A DNA stretch of 64,000 nt, from contig CAOLHI010001649.1 of the NCBI GenBank assembly GCA_948474755.1, positions 124,001 through 188,000 of the forward strand. Direction: 5' to 3'. This stretch comes from Ctenosaura bakeri. Its lineage: Eukaryota > Chordata > Lepidosauria > Squamata > Iguanidae. This document shows, piece by piece, positions 12,011-24,819 of this stretch (the first letter of the stretch is position 1; each line of letters starts with the position of its first letter). The translations under genes were made by a program, and so were the position numbers. The notes under the pieces are model-generated. The model was not told the origin of the DNA and ran no database searches. It saw only the letters and a list, made by a program, of their open reading frames with translations.

Positions 12011-12435
12011 GTTAGAAAGATTTTAAGCACATAAAGCAGATGCTTCATGGGGAAGGGAATTCTGTTAAGTGAATAATTTTGACAAATGGTACTACCTTTT
12101 CCAGTCTATTTTCCAGTCTATCTAATTTTTATGACAATTAAGATTCATCAATACACGCACAGCTTTTGTGCCACTTCTTTTCTAGGAATTATCTGAACCC
12201 ACACCTCTGTCTACAAATAATTTAAGTAGAAATTAATGGGCTCCTTCTAAATTGCAAGGCATAAATAATTATTTTGCAGTTCTGTTTATCACAGATTGTA
12301 TACATGCATCCAAGAACATATGTACAAACTCATATAAACCCAGAGTGGTTGGGCCCAGTTTAACTGGTCCGCTAGAGTACAGCTTTTCCTAGACAAGGAT
12401 AACCCAGCCACAATAGTTCATGTACTGGTTAGCTT
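12011..12435. other. Unassigned sequence, no gene seen
   Basis: AT-rich. No element or exon-like frame recognised. Confidence 0.45.
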
Positions 12436-12662
12436 CCCAGTTGCTGTTTGTTGCTGCATGTGTTCAAGTCATTTCTGATTTATGGAGACCCTTAGGTGAA
12501 CCTATCATGGGATTTTCTTGGCAAGATTTGTCCAGAAGGGGTTTTGCTTTTGTTTTCCTTTGAGGCCGAGAGAGTGTGACTTGCCCAAGGTCGTCAGGTG
12601 GTTTCCATGGCTGAGTGGGGATCATAGCCAAATGCTCAAACTACTATACCACACTGGCTCTC
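12436..12662 (-). mobile_element. Sauria-type SINE, near full length
   Basis: On the minus strand it starts gccagtgtggtatagtagtt (tRNA-like head with box A), passes a box-B-like region and 'cttgggcaagtcacactctc', and ends in the BovB-like tail 'gtctccataaatcagaaatg' then 'acttgaacaca'. Such SINEs are transcribed by RNA polymerase III and retroposed by BovB-type LINE enzymes. It lies against the L2-type LINE that starts at 12663. Confidence 0.9.
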
Positions 12663-13320
12663 TCTCTCATGCTGGCCTCCCAGTTAGATTATTGCAATGC
12701 TGTCTACATGGGGCTGCCCTTGAAAATGACTTGGATGCTGCAGCTACTGCAAAATGCAGCAGCTAGAATGTTGACAGCAACAGGTTATAGAAGCTGTATA
12801 ACATCAATTCTAAAGGAATTGCCTTGACTGCCAATTCATTTCCAGTCTGAATTCAAGCAGCTGGTCGTGATATTTAAAGCCCTTAATGTTTTTGAGCATT
12901 GAAATGTGAAGGAATCCCTTTATATACTGTATACCTGCCTGAGGAATGGGATCTGTTGAAGATACTCTTCTCTGTGTCCTACCATCAGGAGCAATATACT
13001 GTGAGTGGATATGAGAGAGGGCCTTCTCCATTCTGGCAGCACAGTTTTGGAATGGCCTCTCCTTTGGCACCAGAATGCCAACATTGGCATTATGGTGCCA
13101 AATTAAAACCTGATTTTTTTAATAAAAGTTTTTGGGTCTAATGATCTCACCCATATATGCTGTTTTAATTTGAATTTTTAAATTATGCAACAGTTTATTA
13201 CACATTTAGAACATTTAAACTATTTTCATTGTTTTGTTTTATATTTTAAATGGTCCCAAGTGATTTTATTGTATGCTATCCAGAGAATGGAAATATCTCA
13301 AATAAAATAAATAAAATTTA
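12663..13320 (+). mobile_element. L2-type LINE 3' fragment (RT C-terminal region, UTR, tail)
   Basis: A frame over about 12669-12825 encodes LDYCNAVYMGLP, then LQLLQNAAARMLTATG and an ITSILKELP end. This is the conserved stretch C-terminal to the reverse transcriptase in L2/CR1/jockey-clade LINEs. Downstream, other frames retain pieces such as the 'gagagggccttctcc' segment, so the copy is frameshifted. A T-rich UTR ends in an AAATAAAATAAATAAAATTT tail at about 13300-13318. The 5' end is missing. Dead, 5'-truncated copy. Confidence 0.8.
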
Positions 13321-16300
13321 TTGTATGTGTGCATGCACACGCATACATAAAAATAATCCTAAAACAGGAAATATTTGCAAACAACTGCATCTTTTGCCCT
13401 TTGATGAAGAGCATTGTATATACATTTAAAACAATTAACAGTATTAATTTGTTTGTTTTTACTTTAACACTTTATCAACAATTACTGCATTCAGATGTAA
13501 TCTTCCTTTAGCAAAATTAACAGCAAATGGGAACTGCAACCAAGCTCAGCTTTGGAAAATGTATCCAAAGTGTTCACTTTCGTTAATAAGGGGGGTAATT
13601 GTGTCTGTTTAGTGATTTGCTCTAAGTTTTTTTTTTAAAGAGTTGGTTAATAATTTATACTGTACTATTTAAAAGAAGGCTGTGAAAAGCCTACGGAAGG
13701 ATTTGAATTAAACAGTCTTTCACCCTTTTAATATCTCACAAGAGATTTTTCTGCACTGATTCATTTAATTTAGTGGACACAGCAGTGTGGCCCATTGATT
13801 GTGGACAAAACTTCTGAAGGGCCTGGAGAGCACCTCTGTTAAAACGTGGGAAGAGAGTAAAGTTGGATGTGAATTAATTTGATTCTGTACATAATTCTTT
13901 TTGTCAATGGGATTCGGTGTCCCATTGCAGAGGCATGAAAAAAGGAGACACTGAGTTTGATTGCTTAATATTCATCTACATTTTCCTCTCTATGGGCACA
14001 ATATGCTTGGCTTAATTAACTTTTCTCAAAGGTGAAGCAGTGCGCACCATCTGCTGTGAGACAATCACATTTGTATGCCTCTCAGAATAATCCCTTTACT
14101 ACTGAACCTGCTATCATACAGGAGCCAGATCTGGAAAACATTCAAATGGCATTGCTGACCATTCAAACCCAGGCTACTTGCTCCAGTGGTACAGTGCTGG
14201 CATGATATGGTCAAAGCAGAGCTGGGCTTTTAAGAACAGATAGATAAATAGATATAGAAGATCTTACTTTGCTATAATTGAATCTGTTCCCTTGCTGTCA
14301 ATTTCAAGCACCGCCCCACCAAATTTAAGCATTCTGCATGCTTTATCTGAAGCTCAGCTCAAGAACAACTGCTCAGCAGGCATGTTCTGCCATTTTCCTA
14401 CTGCTTTGCTATTTTTTTAAACAAATATAATAATATAAATAACAAATCTAGGAAAAATAAAACTTTTTTTAAAAAAAAAATCCCTCTCAACATGGCTGTC
14501 TGACCAGAGTATCTGAGTCACTCAAAATTCCAGTGTGAAATATTGAGGCAAAGTTTAGCCATTTAATTTTTTTAATCAAGTCTCAAGGACCACACAGTGC
14601 TATCAAGGGCCTACTGAACTTGCTCTAAAGCTGGGTCATTATTTGATCTTTGTGGCTGGTAATCTGATTATCTCATTGTGGAGGTAAACTTCAGACCCAA
14701 TCTTGTTAGCAGCTGGCTAGGCTGGATTACCCCAGCTACTGAGCTGGAAAATGAACTGAGCAGTCCGTCTTTGGCCTTGTTCCCTTTCAGCCTAAGGTTG
14801 GCTACTTCAGGGTGTCTACTTTTGTGTCTGAATCAGCACTTTATTCTTCAGTCTCCCTGATGCAGTGCAAACATATTCTCTAATGGTAATGTCAAGGCAG
14901 GTCTTCAAATGCCCCAAATACTCAGAGCTTCAAAACAGATAGTGGAATAGTTTTGCCCAAACTGGACAGGAACTGGGTTATTTAATTAAAGCGGTCAAAT
15001 GAAGGAGACAGAGTCCTTCTTTACTTTTCAATTCACACTGGCCCTGGGTTGCTAAAATATGCAAATACTCACAGGAGTTGTGTGGTCCCTCCTTAAGACA
15101 CTCACAGTTTTGCTTCTGGTCTCATTGCAGCTTTGACTGCTTTTACAGTGAATGCACAGCCTCGGCAAAGCACAGAAAGTCTTGAAAAATAGCCTGAAAG
15201 AGTTCAAAGGCTCCAAAAGACAAAAAAGGACTAAGCTGGGATTTTTATGTACACTGAAAAGAAGAATAAAATATAAGTTCCCTAATGCAGGCTGTTATGG
15301 CAATGTTACCCATATCAAAGCATTATGGTGCTACGGAAGAGCGTTGAAAGTTTTTCTTGCCCACCATATGCAAAAGAGAAATTGGAACAATTTAGGCTGG
15401 CGGTGATTTTGCGACATGAACCATTGAATGCTCTTTTCTGACACACTATTGAGGGAACAAGGAATTCAAAGAGTTTGAACTCGAACAAGTTTTCTGCCTC
15501 AATAGGCCATAATCAGCCCCAAAGAACTGAGTATTACTCAGTGTAGTGGTCTGCTCTTGAGCTAACCAGGGTGTTTTTTTCTCCCTGCTATTATAATGTG
15601 CATCAAAGAAAGAGCTCTTATGTTGGCTCTCTGCTTATCAATCCTGCTAAAACCTAAATCTCTTTAGGACAGTTTTTGAAACCTTAAGAGAGAGAGAAAA
15701 AGCGGGGGGGGGAGGGAAGGAAGGAAGGAGAACTGTGGTCATTCTCAGATATTGACATGGCACATTGTTAATGTTGCTGAGTATACAGAAAGAAATGTAT
15801 AGCCACAAAGCAGACTACTGTGCATGAAGATCAAAAGGCTGAAGTTGAAGAGATATAGATATAGATAGAACAGTGGAAGTGTACTGGTTGGGAACTTTAG
15901 AAGAACCTTTCAGCCCTTTGTCCTACAGTTTACTTGACATCTTTCCCGATAAGCAACTACAACACCATTCTTATTTCCATATTCCAGTGCTATCACCAAG
16001 TGTGCTCAGTGTTATTATCTCAAAATGCAGAATTATTGCTTTAATATAAGAGAGATCACTTTAAAAAGTGCTACATTAACAGCTGTCAAGTGTATCATGC
16101 ACTTTCAGCTTTCACAGTACCTATAAAATAATTATTTGGAGTTCAGTTTCTGTGCAATAATTGCAGTCTCGACACAACTAGCACTATAGAGCATAACGAT
16201 AATGAATGTCATCAAACAGGATGCAACTTTCTTAATCCTAGCAAAGCAGTAACCCATGACATAGTGACATTTTACAGTTATTAGTCTTTCTTTCCATCTC

Positions 16301-17590
16301 TGATAATGAAACCAAGTAACAATCCATTTGCTCATCATTATTATGTTTTTCTTCTGTTATCATTATCTGGATTATTAAATCATAGGAGGTACTGCAGTCC
16401 ATGCAGAAAAACAGGACATATCCCTGTCTATGACCTTTCTGACTATTTTTCCTACACATAAGTCCACAGCTATATGATTTTAAAGATCTAGGCCACAACC
16501 TAGACACATCCTTTCAGTGTGCCCATGAACTTCCTGCATGACTTTTTTTTTTGTCTTAAATATCAAGCCCAATCCATCTACACCTATTCATTCTGTATCT
16601 CAGTTCTGGTAATGCCTCTAATTGCCATGGAATATACTAGTTGTGATGAGACTTACTGAATAAAATCATGTGTGAAGCTGTTTTCTTAACTAGGATCTCA
16701 CTATTAAGTTAGCAAACACCATTGGCCATATACAGTCACTATGCAACTGAATTTGCTATCAATGCTATAAACAAAGTTATACAATTGTAGACAGTTTCTG
16801 CAGAATTAAAATATCAACTCTGATTTGTATGGGGGGGGTCTTTTTTTAGACATGTGTCTCCTACACTAGTTCCTCCCTATTATTCTAGGCTTATTAAGGA
16901 AATGTAAACATTAAGTATGGCTTGGACACCAAAAATGTGAAATAAAAAATCCACCTCTGGTTATGTCTCCAGTTTCCATCCAACACCTTCATTTGAGAAA
17001 CAGAGAACAACCAAAGACATTGGCTCTTAATGATGAATATTAATGATGAATGATGAATGCTGATGGTTTTTATTTTGTTTTGTTTTGGAAATAAGAGAGA
17101 AAGGAAACATACAGAGAATATTCCTTTCTCCTGCCCCCTCTCTACAATGCAAGAACAATTTAAAACATAGCTCTTAGGCAATGAAGTAATGAGAGGAAAG
17201 GTGCAAAAACTAAACTCCTATGCAGTCATTGCAATTGGTGAGATAAACCTGCAGCAGGTCAAGTTCTTTTCCCCTAGATGTAAGTGTGTGTATATTTTAA
17301 AATAACTCCTCCCCATCTTTCCATGCATATTCTTTAAAGCACCTTACAAAAAATGATCCACAATATGGCTGCAATCTTGCTTACCTGGGAGTGTGTGTCA
17401 TTGCATTCAGCAGGACTAATGTCTCAGCAGAGTTGTGCAAGAGATGTGTGAAATCAGCAATAACATTGGTAATAGATCAGTTGAGAAGCTCAACAGCATC
17501 TACAAAAACAATAATAAAAACTAGAACATAATTTTTTTACTTAAAAAAGACTACAAAAAACCAAACAAACAGAATTTGAGGAACAATTGT
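13321..17590. other. Repeat-poor island, no gene seen
   Basis: About 4.3 kb without a recognised transposon. Simple tracts are poly-T near 13626, poly-A near 14463-14480, a G then GGAA-type run at about 15704-15730, and a G/T run near 16831. Segments near 13540-14130 and 15090-15420 look non-repetitive and mixed in composition, as conserved non-coding DNA often does, but conservation cannot be judged here. Open frames (60-95 codons) have no domain. Confidence 0.45.
15704..15730. repeat. G run with (GGAA)n
   Basis: A G-rich run passes into GGAAGGAAGGAAGGA. Confidence 0.85.
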
Positions 17591-17639
17591 GTAAAGATGA
17601 TGAACATTTAACACCCAAAATGTATAAGATGTTGTAAAA

Positions 17640-18290
17640 TTATAGCTGGAAGAAGAACAAGTAAAAGAATGCTTGACTAAATGGGGTCGAAATGTGGTGC
17701 ATCCAATTCAGATGGAACAATGGGAAAGGATGTGGACACAAGATTTGAAATTTACCTTAAGTCCTAATTTGAAAGAAAATGTTCATAAAATGATGTATAG
17801 GTGGTATTGAACTCTAAAATGTGTAAAGGCTCTTCAGCTAAATGTTGACGATGTAATCAGATAGAAGGGACTTTTTTCATGTGTGGTGGACATGTGAAAA
17901 AACAAAGAGTTTGGGGGTAATGATTAGTATGCCTAGAAATATTTTTATAGAACATTACATTTACTATATCACAGTATTAATACATTTAACGTAAGTAGAA
18001 GAGTAATTGTATCATAAGCACAAATGTATTTAAATTTTATGTATCTATTTTTGTAGATTATGAATAAGATTATTTAGTTATAGTTATTCTACTGAACTTT
18101 GAAGAAACATAATAAGTAAACATAACCATTCTCTGGTGAGTTGGAAGTCATATGTGTACCCTTTTTACACCTTTGTATTTTTGTGTTTGTCTGTTTAGAT
18201 AGTAGGTGTTGGGCGTTTTTGTGTATTTTTCTCCTCATATGTTGTTTCATATTTTATTAAAATAAAAATGTAATATTTTAATAATATAAT
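17640..18290 (+). mobile_element. L1 LINE 3' remnant (ORF2 C-terminus plus 3' UTR)
   Basis: The plus-strand frame from about 17653 encodes an E-rich stretch, then QMEQWERMWTQDLKFTLS and KENVHKMMYRWY. This matches the region near the C-terminus of vertebrate L1 ORF2. A stop follows, then after a 1-nt shift FHVWWTCEKTKS, the cysteine-bearing C-terminal motif (one zinc-ligand half). A T-rich 3' UTR ends with an AATAAAAATG-like signal near 18262-18271. The copy is 5'-truncated, frameshifted and inactive. Confidence 0.75.
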
Positions 18291-18466
18291 ATTTTATAAT
18301 GTTAATAAATATAATTCATTTTATATTAATTTTCTTTTAAAAAATATTATATACCACTAAAAAAATGGGGAAATCAATTAGTATTTCCCAGGCAGGAAAG
18401 GAAACAACCAAAGTGGTAAGCCAATGTAGCTGGAAGCATAGTGGGTAGCTTCAGAGAAGACACTGT

Positions 18467-18899
18467 GGTCCTTTTCGCACCTTAACTTTTCACAGTGCCA
18501 GGGTGTGGGGATCATGCAAGCAGCCTCATGCGAGAGGCTTTCACATCCCCACTGCTTCGCCTCCACAGCCGCTGCTTGCTAGCAAGCGGACAGTGTGAGG
18601 GCTCCTCCTCTTCCTTCTGCAGCACAGCCTGGGAAAATCCCAGGCTGCGTTGGGGCAAGAAGTGCGAGCGCTGCAGCTCCAGAGGCTCCACGTGCATGGT
18701 AAGTATGTGCAGGGCCCTGGAGCGATGCGCAATTGTGCACCATTTTCGGCTAGCAGCCAAAAATGAACTAGTGTGCGATCAGCACCTGCTGGCCCCGCTT
18801 AGCGTCGCACAATTGCGAGGACGTCACGTGGACAGCTCCTCACAATTGCACGACATTCCAGAGGCCCTTTCACATGGCGAATTTTGTGCGAAAGAGGCC
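18467..18899 (+). mobile_element. MITE, group B, with 3-bp TSD
   Basis: Begins GGTCCTTTTCGCACCTTAAC and ends TTTTGTGCGAAAGAGGCC, imperfect inverses. It is flanked by TGT at 18464-18466 and 18900-18902. The interior has cagcctgggaaaa paired with tcccaggctgcg, the ccgaaaatg-type motif and an 'acaattgcgaggacgtcacg' block. At 433 bp it agrees with the other group-B copies. The 139-codon frame across it is a product of its GC-rich composition. It inserted just upstream of the Gypsy remnant. Confidence 0.88.
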
Positions 18900-18902
18900 T
18901 GT

Positions 18903-19118
18903 AACCAGTTGTAATCTCCCTAAGTTTTTAATACTTTCAATACAGCCCGTGTTGATTAACAGACCACATTGGAAAGTTCATACAAGAGAGAGTGCCTTTG
19001 TATACATGTAATAGTAGAATCCTGTCCCATGATCTATGGTGCTGAAGAAACATATTATGCATGTTCTAAAACCTGCTACAGCTTCAGCTTTCCCACATCA
19101 GGATGTGTGTCTAATGTC
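18903..19118. other. Unassigned short spacer
   Basis: It lies between the group-B MITE and the first recognisable Gypsy gag sequence. It may include decayed upstream gag or leader, but nothing decisive is visible. Confidence 0.35.
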
Positions 19119-21930
19119 ACTGAAACAAGGAAACCAGTCAGAGACAGAATACTCAGAAGAGTTTCAGAGATTGGTACCCCAGATACCAGACTGGTCAGAG
19201 GCAATTAAGATATAGTGTTCCCAAGAGGAAATGAAGCCAGAGATCCTTGAATGGGCTGTTATGCAAGACAATCCAGACACCTTGATGGAGTGGATTCTAC
19301 TGGCAGGTGGAGGCATGGTCCAATTCCCCAGCAGAGGAGGAAGAGACTGCGGGTGCAGCTGAGGATGGTGACAAAGAACCTGCAGGTAACAGAGTCAGCA
19401 TGTTCTGTACCAAAGGGCAGAAAACTTCTCAGAGATGCAACAAAACCACAGTGAGTGAGAGCATCACACCATTTTTGTTATCTGTCAAGTTAAGACACTT
19501 TGGGGGTGGAGTAGTATGGACTTAATGGGCATTGTGGACTTGGGTTGTACCTGCTGTTTAATGAACCCCACGATTGCTGTGGATATGGAGTTGTAGTCCA
19601 AAGACTTCAACATCTGTCAATTTTGTCCAGATGGATGGAAGGGGCTTGGTGAGAAACCAGACCTCCTAGGTTTAATTGAGAGTGGAGAATAATCAGAAGA
19701 CAGTACAATTTATGCTAGCTCCCACCTTTAATTTCCCAAAGGTGCTGGGCCTGAACTGTTTAAGACTGTGCACTTATTTCTCAAAAAAGTTTACCAGTGC
19801 CAAATTGAACTGGCCAGTTTTGGAAAAAGGAAGCAACAGCTGTCAAATGGGCTTTAGAAACCTGAAGACATTTTTTGGAGGGTGCTAGCTGCCCCTTTGA
19901 AATTTGAACTGATCATCACAACTTGCAAACCCCATGGAAGTTGCGCCCAAAACAAATATGGTGGGCAAAGTTTTTCTGTTCTCAGTTCACTTGAGATATT
20001 TGCCAGGCAAAAAGAATTTCTCAACTGATGCCCTGTCCTGTTTACCCCAGCATGATAGCCAGAAAAAGATGGTTGACACTTTATTCACCCCTCAACAATT
20101 AGGGCTGGCAGTTGCCAACCTCAGACAAGCACGAGGAGAGGACAAACAGAAACTTGTCCCAGAAACTTTGTTAGCCTACAGGAGGCAATGAGGGAGGATG
20201 GCTGAGCCAAAAGTCACAAAATGGAACTCATTGGCAGAGTGAGGCCCTTTCCACATGTGGGTAGAGAAATGGGGTAAGCCACGCTAAAACAGAGCTTACC
20301 TCAGTCCGTCGCCTCGTGGAGCAGCGCGTTTCGCTGCTCCACATTTGTCGGCGTCCCGCGGTGTCCAGCAGCACCCAAAATGGTGGCTGATGACTGGCGG
20401 AGGCTCTCCACCAACTGGAGAACCTCGTCAGCCGGAAATCCCACCCCCGGCAGATCTGCAAGCACGCCCTTGCATGTGCCTGCAAATCCACACCAGACGC
20501 TGCGACACGGCTGCACGGGGCTGCACGCCCGTGCCTTTTAAAAACCACATAAAAAGTGGTTTTTAAAAAGCACACGGTGCACCGCTTCCGGGCGCCCTAG
20601 TGCGGATTGCGGCGTGGAATTACTCTAAAGCAATCCACCCCAATCCACTTTACCATGTAGACGACCTCCCATGGAGGTCGCGCTACCATGTGTTATTTCC
20701 CTGTGTGGAAAGAGCCTGAGATTGTGGTGTAAAGGAGAGAAAAAAATGTCCCTAAAAAGTTGAGAAAAAAGATTTTGCAACACAGCCATCAGGTTAAATC
20801 TGCTGGGCATTTTGGGTTTGTCAAAATTTTTCATCTTATGAGAAGGGACTATTAGTGGCCAGGACTGGAAACAGACACAGAAAACTATGTAAAAGGGTTC
20901 ACTGCCTGTGCTCAAAATCAATGGGTGGGAGACAAGCTGAAAGGACTGTTACAACCATTACCTACACCTCCACACTCATAGGCACATATCAGCATGGACT
21001 TTATAATTTATCTCCTCATGAGCAATCAAAAAATGGTCATTTGGGTACATTTTGTGCCTTGCAAAACCATTCCCATGACAGGACAGTTGGCCAAACTATT
21101 ATCCAACATATATACCAATTGCGTGGACTGCCTAGCAAAATAGTGTCTAATCATGGAAGTCAATTCATATCCAGTTTTGAACAGTGTTTATAAGACTGTA
21201 GGGGACAGAACAAGTTATGAGCATGGCTCATCACCATGAAATGGATAGTCAGATGGAGAGAATTAATCAGATTTTGGGACAATACCTATGGTGTTATGTG
21301 AACTTTCAACAGGACAGTTGGGAAACTCTTTGCTGAGATGGCATACAACAATGCTGTCCCTTAAAGTGCTGGGCATGCCCCTTTTAAAACTGTGTGCAGG
21401 CAAACATTAAAATATGTGCCAAACCTTGAGGTCATCCAGACTGACCCTGGTGGCTTCATGGGTGCAAAAGTTTAATGCGGCTTGGCTGGCCATAGCCTCA
21501 ACTTTGGACTATACTAAAGATACCTCCAAATGTTATGCTGATTGTAAAAGAGCTCAGAATTGGTATTTCAAGCCAGGGAACTTGGTTTATTTATCCACAA
21601 AGTTTTTGAAATGCCCACAGTATTCAAAGAAATTGGGCCCTAAATACATTGAACTATTCCACATTATTTGTTTAGTAAATGATGTGACTTCTGAATTAGA
21701 ATTGCCCATGTGATACAGACAAATCCACCCTGTTTTTCATTTTAGCCTCCTCTAATGGATGGCAAAGCGAAATACATGGCACACAACGCAGCTAGCCTCT
21801 CATCCACCAATTAAAGTGGGGCAGGACCAACATTTTGAAATTTTGGAAACCCTGGACTTGAGATGGCACAAGGGATTTCAGCTGGGAGGGGGTCAGCAAA
21901 GCCCAGGAAACAAGTTGTTTTGATTTGTTA
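19119..21930 (+). pseudogene. Decayed chromodomain Ty3/Gypsy retrotransposon remnant
   Basis: Fragments occur in the expected order on the plus strand. A gag block (about 19119-19310, with SETEYSEEFQRLVPQIPDW) is followed by an aspartic protease block (about 19535-19595, with IVDLGCTCCLMNP, where the usual D-S/T-G is D-L-G). RNase H C-terminal sequence (about 19760-20060, YFSKKFTSAKLNWPV and LRYLPGKKNFSTDALS) comes next, then integrase core (about 20880-21190, HIYQLRGLPSKIVSNHGSQF) and a chromodomain-like start near 21830. Reverse transcriptase between protease and RNase H is absent. Many stops and frameshifts make it inactive. A group-C MITE splits it at 20243-20716. LTRs were not found. Confidence 0.85.
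20243..20716. mobile_element. MITE, group C, inserted in the Gypsy remnant
   Basis: Begins GGCCCTTTCCACATG and ends CTGTGTGGAAAGAGCC. TGA flanks both sides (20240-20242 and 20717-20719). The interior is GC-rich with words shared with the 22367 copy: 'ggctctccaccaactgg' in one orientation, 'agatctgc' and 'gcctgcaaatc', and a central run of paired aaaaaccac/gtggttttt. It is 474 bp long. It postdates the Gypsy copy it interrupts. Confidence 0.85.
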
Positions 21931-22366
21931 ACATATGGGATCACAGCATATATTAATTTTGAAACGTAATGGCTTATACAGTACTGCAAATCCAATGGTC
22001 AAGATATGCTATTGTTGCTTCAGTTTTCCTGAACAAAGGTTTGAAACCTCTAAGCCTAATTACTGAATATGCATGGCATAAAATAATCCAAAAGTAAGTG
22101 GTAAAATAATCCTGAAGTACCAACCAAGGTGGTAATTGGATGTTCTCTATTTTATTCTTGTACAAGTATCTCAGAATTTGTTGTCCCTATATCAGATTTC
22201 CAGGCGGTAAATCCGTATTTTCTGCTTCTGGAGGTGAAGAATAAGAGGGTGCCATTCTCTTCAGTTCCACATAGAGAAACCATCAGGACTGCCATTGGAT
22301 TCTTAGTTCAACACCAGCAACAGAACAGTGTTATTCATTCTACCTAAAGCCAGCATGTTAGACCAA
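21931..22366. other. Unassigned sequence, no gene seen
   Basis: AT-rich spacer between the Gypsy remnant and a MITE. Open frames are under 75 codons with no domain. Confidence 0.45.
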
Positions 22367-22823
22367 GGCCTTTTCTGCACGTGGCTTTTAAAACGGTGCA
22401 GAGTGTCCTCCAGGGAGGACAACTGCACCTGGGAGCCGACTGGGTCCAGACTACTTTGTGTAGTTCCGGACCTCAGCCCGCTCTGGAACAACCCAAAGTG
22501 GTTGTTCAGTGTGCTTTTGAAAGACCACTTAAAACAGGTCTTTCAAAAGCACAGAGCACACCACTCTGTGGCCATGCTCCGGTGCAGATTTGCAGGCTCA
22601 CACCAGTGCAAGCCTGCAGATCTGCCGGGGGCGGGCTTTAGGCTGCTGAGCTTCACCGGTTGGTGGAGAGCCTCCACCAACTGGAAGCCGCCATTTTCAT
22701 CCCCGGAGCAGTGCGGAGCAGCAGCCACAGACTGCTCCGGACCAGCCTGGACCCGCAGGTGGAGCACATAGGTCCAGTGAGTACCGGCATGGGGTGATTC
22801 CCTCACCCCGTGCAGAAAAGGCC
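22367..22823. mobile_element. MITE, group C, with 3-bp TSD
   Basis: Begins GGCCTTTTCTGCACGTG and ends CCCGTGCAGAAAAGGCC. CAA flanks both sides (22364-22366 and 22824-22826). The interior has an inverted pair around 22515-22555 (gaccacttaaaacaggtctttc region) and shares 'gtggagagcctccaccaactgg' type sequence with 20243-20716. It is 457 bp and non-coding. The overlapping 86-147 codon frames are compositional. Confidence 0.88.
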
Positions 22824-22826
22824 CAA

Positions 22827-24819
22827 GGTGAGGCACAGCAGGCCATGTGACACACACACACAGTAATTTCTTCCAACTTCTCACAGCTAGTCTCCTTTCC
22901 CAGTATTTGTTGCTTGGGGTAACTGTCCTACTTAATAGTAAAGTCGGTCCTGTAGAGATGCACCCCAGAAGACTAAAATGTTTCCAGAGCTAACCTTCCA
23001 CTCTCTTTCTCTTTTCATTCTTATTTTCCCCAGACTTCGCATGCACACACGTTATCATCCCCAACCCAGAAAGTGTATAGGTAAGGGAAAGAAAGGCATG
23101 TACCGTTATCCATAATGATTCTTCTTTTCCATATCCATCTCTGGATATTTCCTTAGACATTGTTTTGGTCAGCTATTGAAAGCCATAAGCAAATCTCCCT
23201 AAGTAAATTTAGGAGGCTACTGATTGGGTCAAGAAAACAAGTATCTTAAGAACGTACTATTAAGCAGCTATTGAAATCCATTTGCTAATCTCCCTGACCA
23301 AGAGATGGTACTGAATAACTTTGCCAGGAATTAACATGTCAAAGGTGGCCTAGCCCAACAGAAAAACATATTCATAGAAACCTTGAGGCCAAGCATCACT
23401 ACAGTCAAAGGAACCCCAAGAGGTTATCCATCCCAGTTCCCAACCTTATACCAATACAGAAGTATGTAAGATAACTTGAAAATGATACAATGGGTTGGAT
23501 TGTTTCAAACTATCGTTAATTCTGAGCTGGTCAACTTTGTGTATTGAAATTACTTCTAACCCATCAAGCTAAATGGTGGAAAATGTATTCCATGTGCCTG
23601 ATTTTATTTTACTGTGGCTTCCAGATGGTAGATTCCTTATGAACTAATCCTTACTTTTGATCTCCTTTGTTAGAAAAACTGTACCACATACTAGTCACAG
23701 CATAATAACCTAATCTTGCAAATTGATGCTTCTTTTCTTTTTTGCTTACAATAGCATGGATCATCTGCAACATTGCCTGAATAAATGTACCATTTGTCAC
23801 AAGCTAAAAAACTGTCATCATTAACTTGATTAATCAAATGCTGTTGTTAAAGATGGATTGAAAGCACAAAATAGTGAGCCCAGTGCTACATAATGAAGAT
23901 ATTAATTTGAACAAGACATCCAATTTTGTATAACAGCTCTCATGCTTTATTTAGAAAGCCATCAATTAGTATATTTTCCTCCATTGATGCACTGTTTTGT
24001 CTTTTTAAGCAACAAAAAGACAATTTGCTCAAAAGTCAATCTGCGTGTGTCATTTTTTTTTGTGGGGGAGAGTTTGGTTTTAAAGGCAGTGTTAAGTACC
24101 ACTACACTGCTTCAGATCTATAAGCTGAAATGATGACTTTGATCACCAAATGGAAATTAATGACAGAATGTAAAAATTTATGATGGAACTATCCCTCTCT
24201 CGGGATATCACTAATTTCTTTTCCATAATGTAATTATAATTCTGGTAGCAGGAGTCACAGCAAGGAAGGCCTGCTTTCATTCCCTCATTTCCATGGATGG
24301 AGATTAATATGGCCCATGGTCAGATACCTAATCTAGTCATAAAAAAAGTTGCCAAGCCACTTAATCAAGTTCCATTTCCCAGGCCAAAAAGACAGGTAAT
24401 GTGTGGAAAGCTGAAAAGGTATTTTAAAGTGCCAGTGCCCTGCTCATTCATTTTGGGACATCTGATAAACTAAGTAGGAATGCATGAAGGAACATGGTTG
24501 TTCTATGCCCAATTTCTCCAGCCTGATGTCCTTCAAATATGGTGTAGGGGAACTTTTGCTGTTCCACTGAATAATGGGTGCTAAATCAACATGGTCTGTT
24601 TGTAAATACCTAGATGTATCTGGCCACTGATCAAAAACAGAATGTTCCACTGGATTGTCCTTGGTCTGTTCTAGCATGGCATCCATATCCCTTATGTCTA
24701 GGCTTATTGGCCTTGAATTCAACATACCAGACTGCTATTTCTCTAAAACTAGAGGCTTTGCACTTGGAGGAACATGATGGCTAATCATAATCTATATAGC
24801 AGGAGTGGGCCTTTTTCTA
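22827..24819. other. Unassigned sequence, no gene seen
   Basis: About 2 kb of AT-rich, apparently unique sequence. No transposon termini recognised. Short frames only. A T/G run lies near 24050-24070. Confidence 0.45.

Noticed and set aside
18495..18914. 139-codon plus-strand frame
   Set aside because: It lies wholly in a group-B MITE. Other copies do not preserve the frame.
22381..22884. Overlapping 86-147 codon frames on both strands
   Set aside because: They coincide with the group-C MITE and its flank. Frames on both strands reflect GC content.
23350..23470. Possible reverse CR1 fragment
   Set aside because: Only a weak word match (accttgaggccaagcatc, atccatcccagttccc). Not enough order or length to call.
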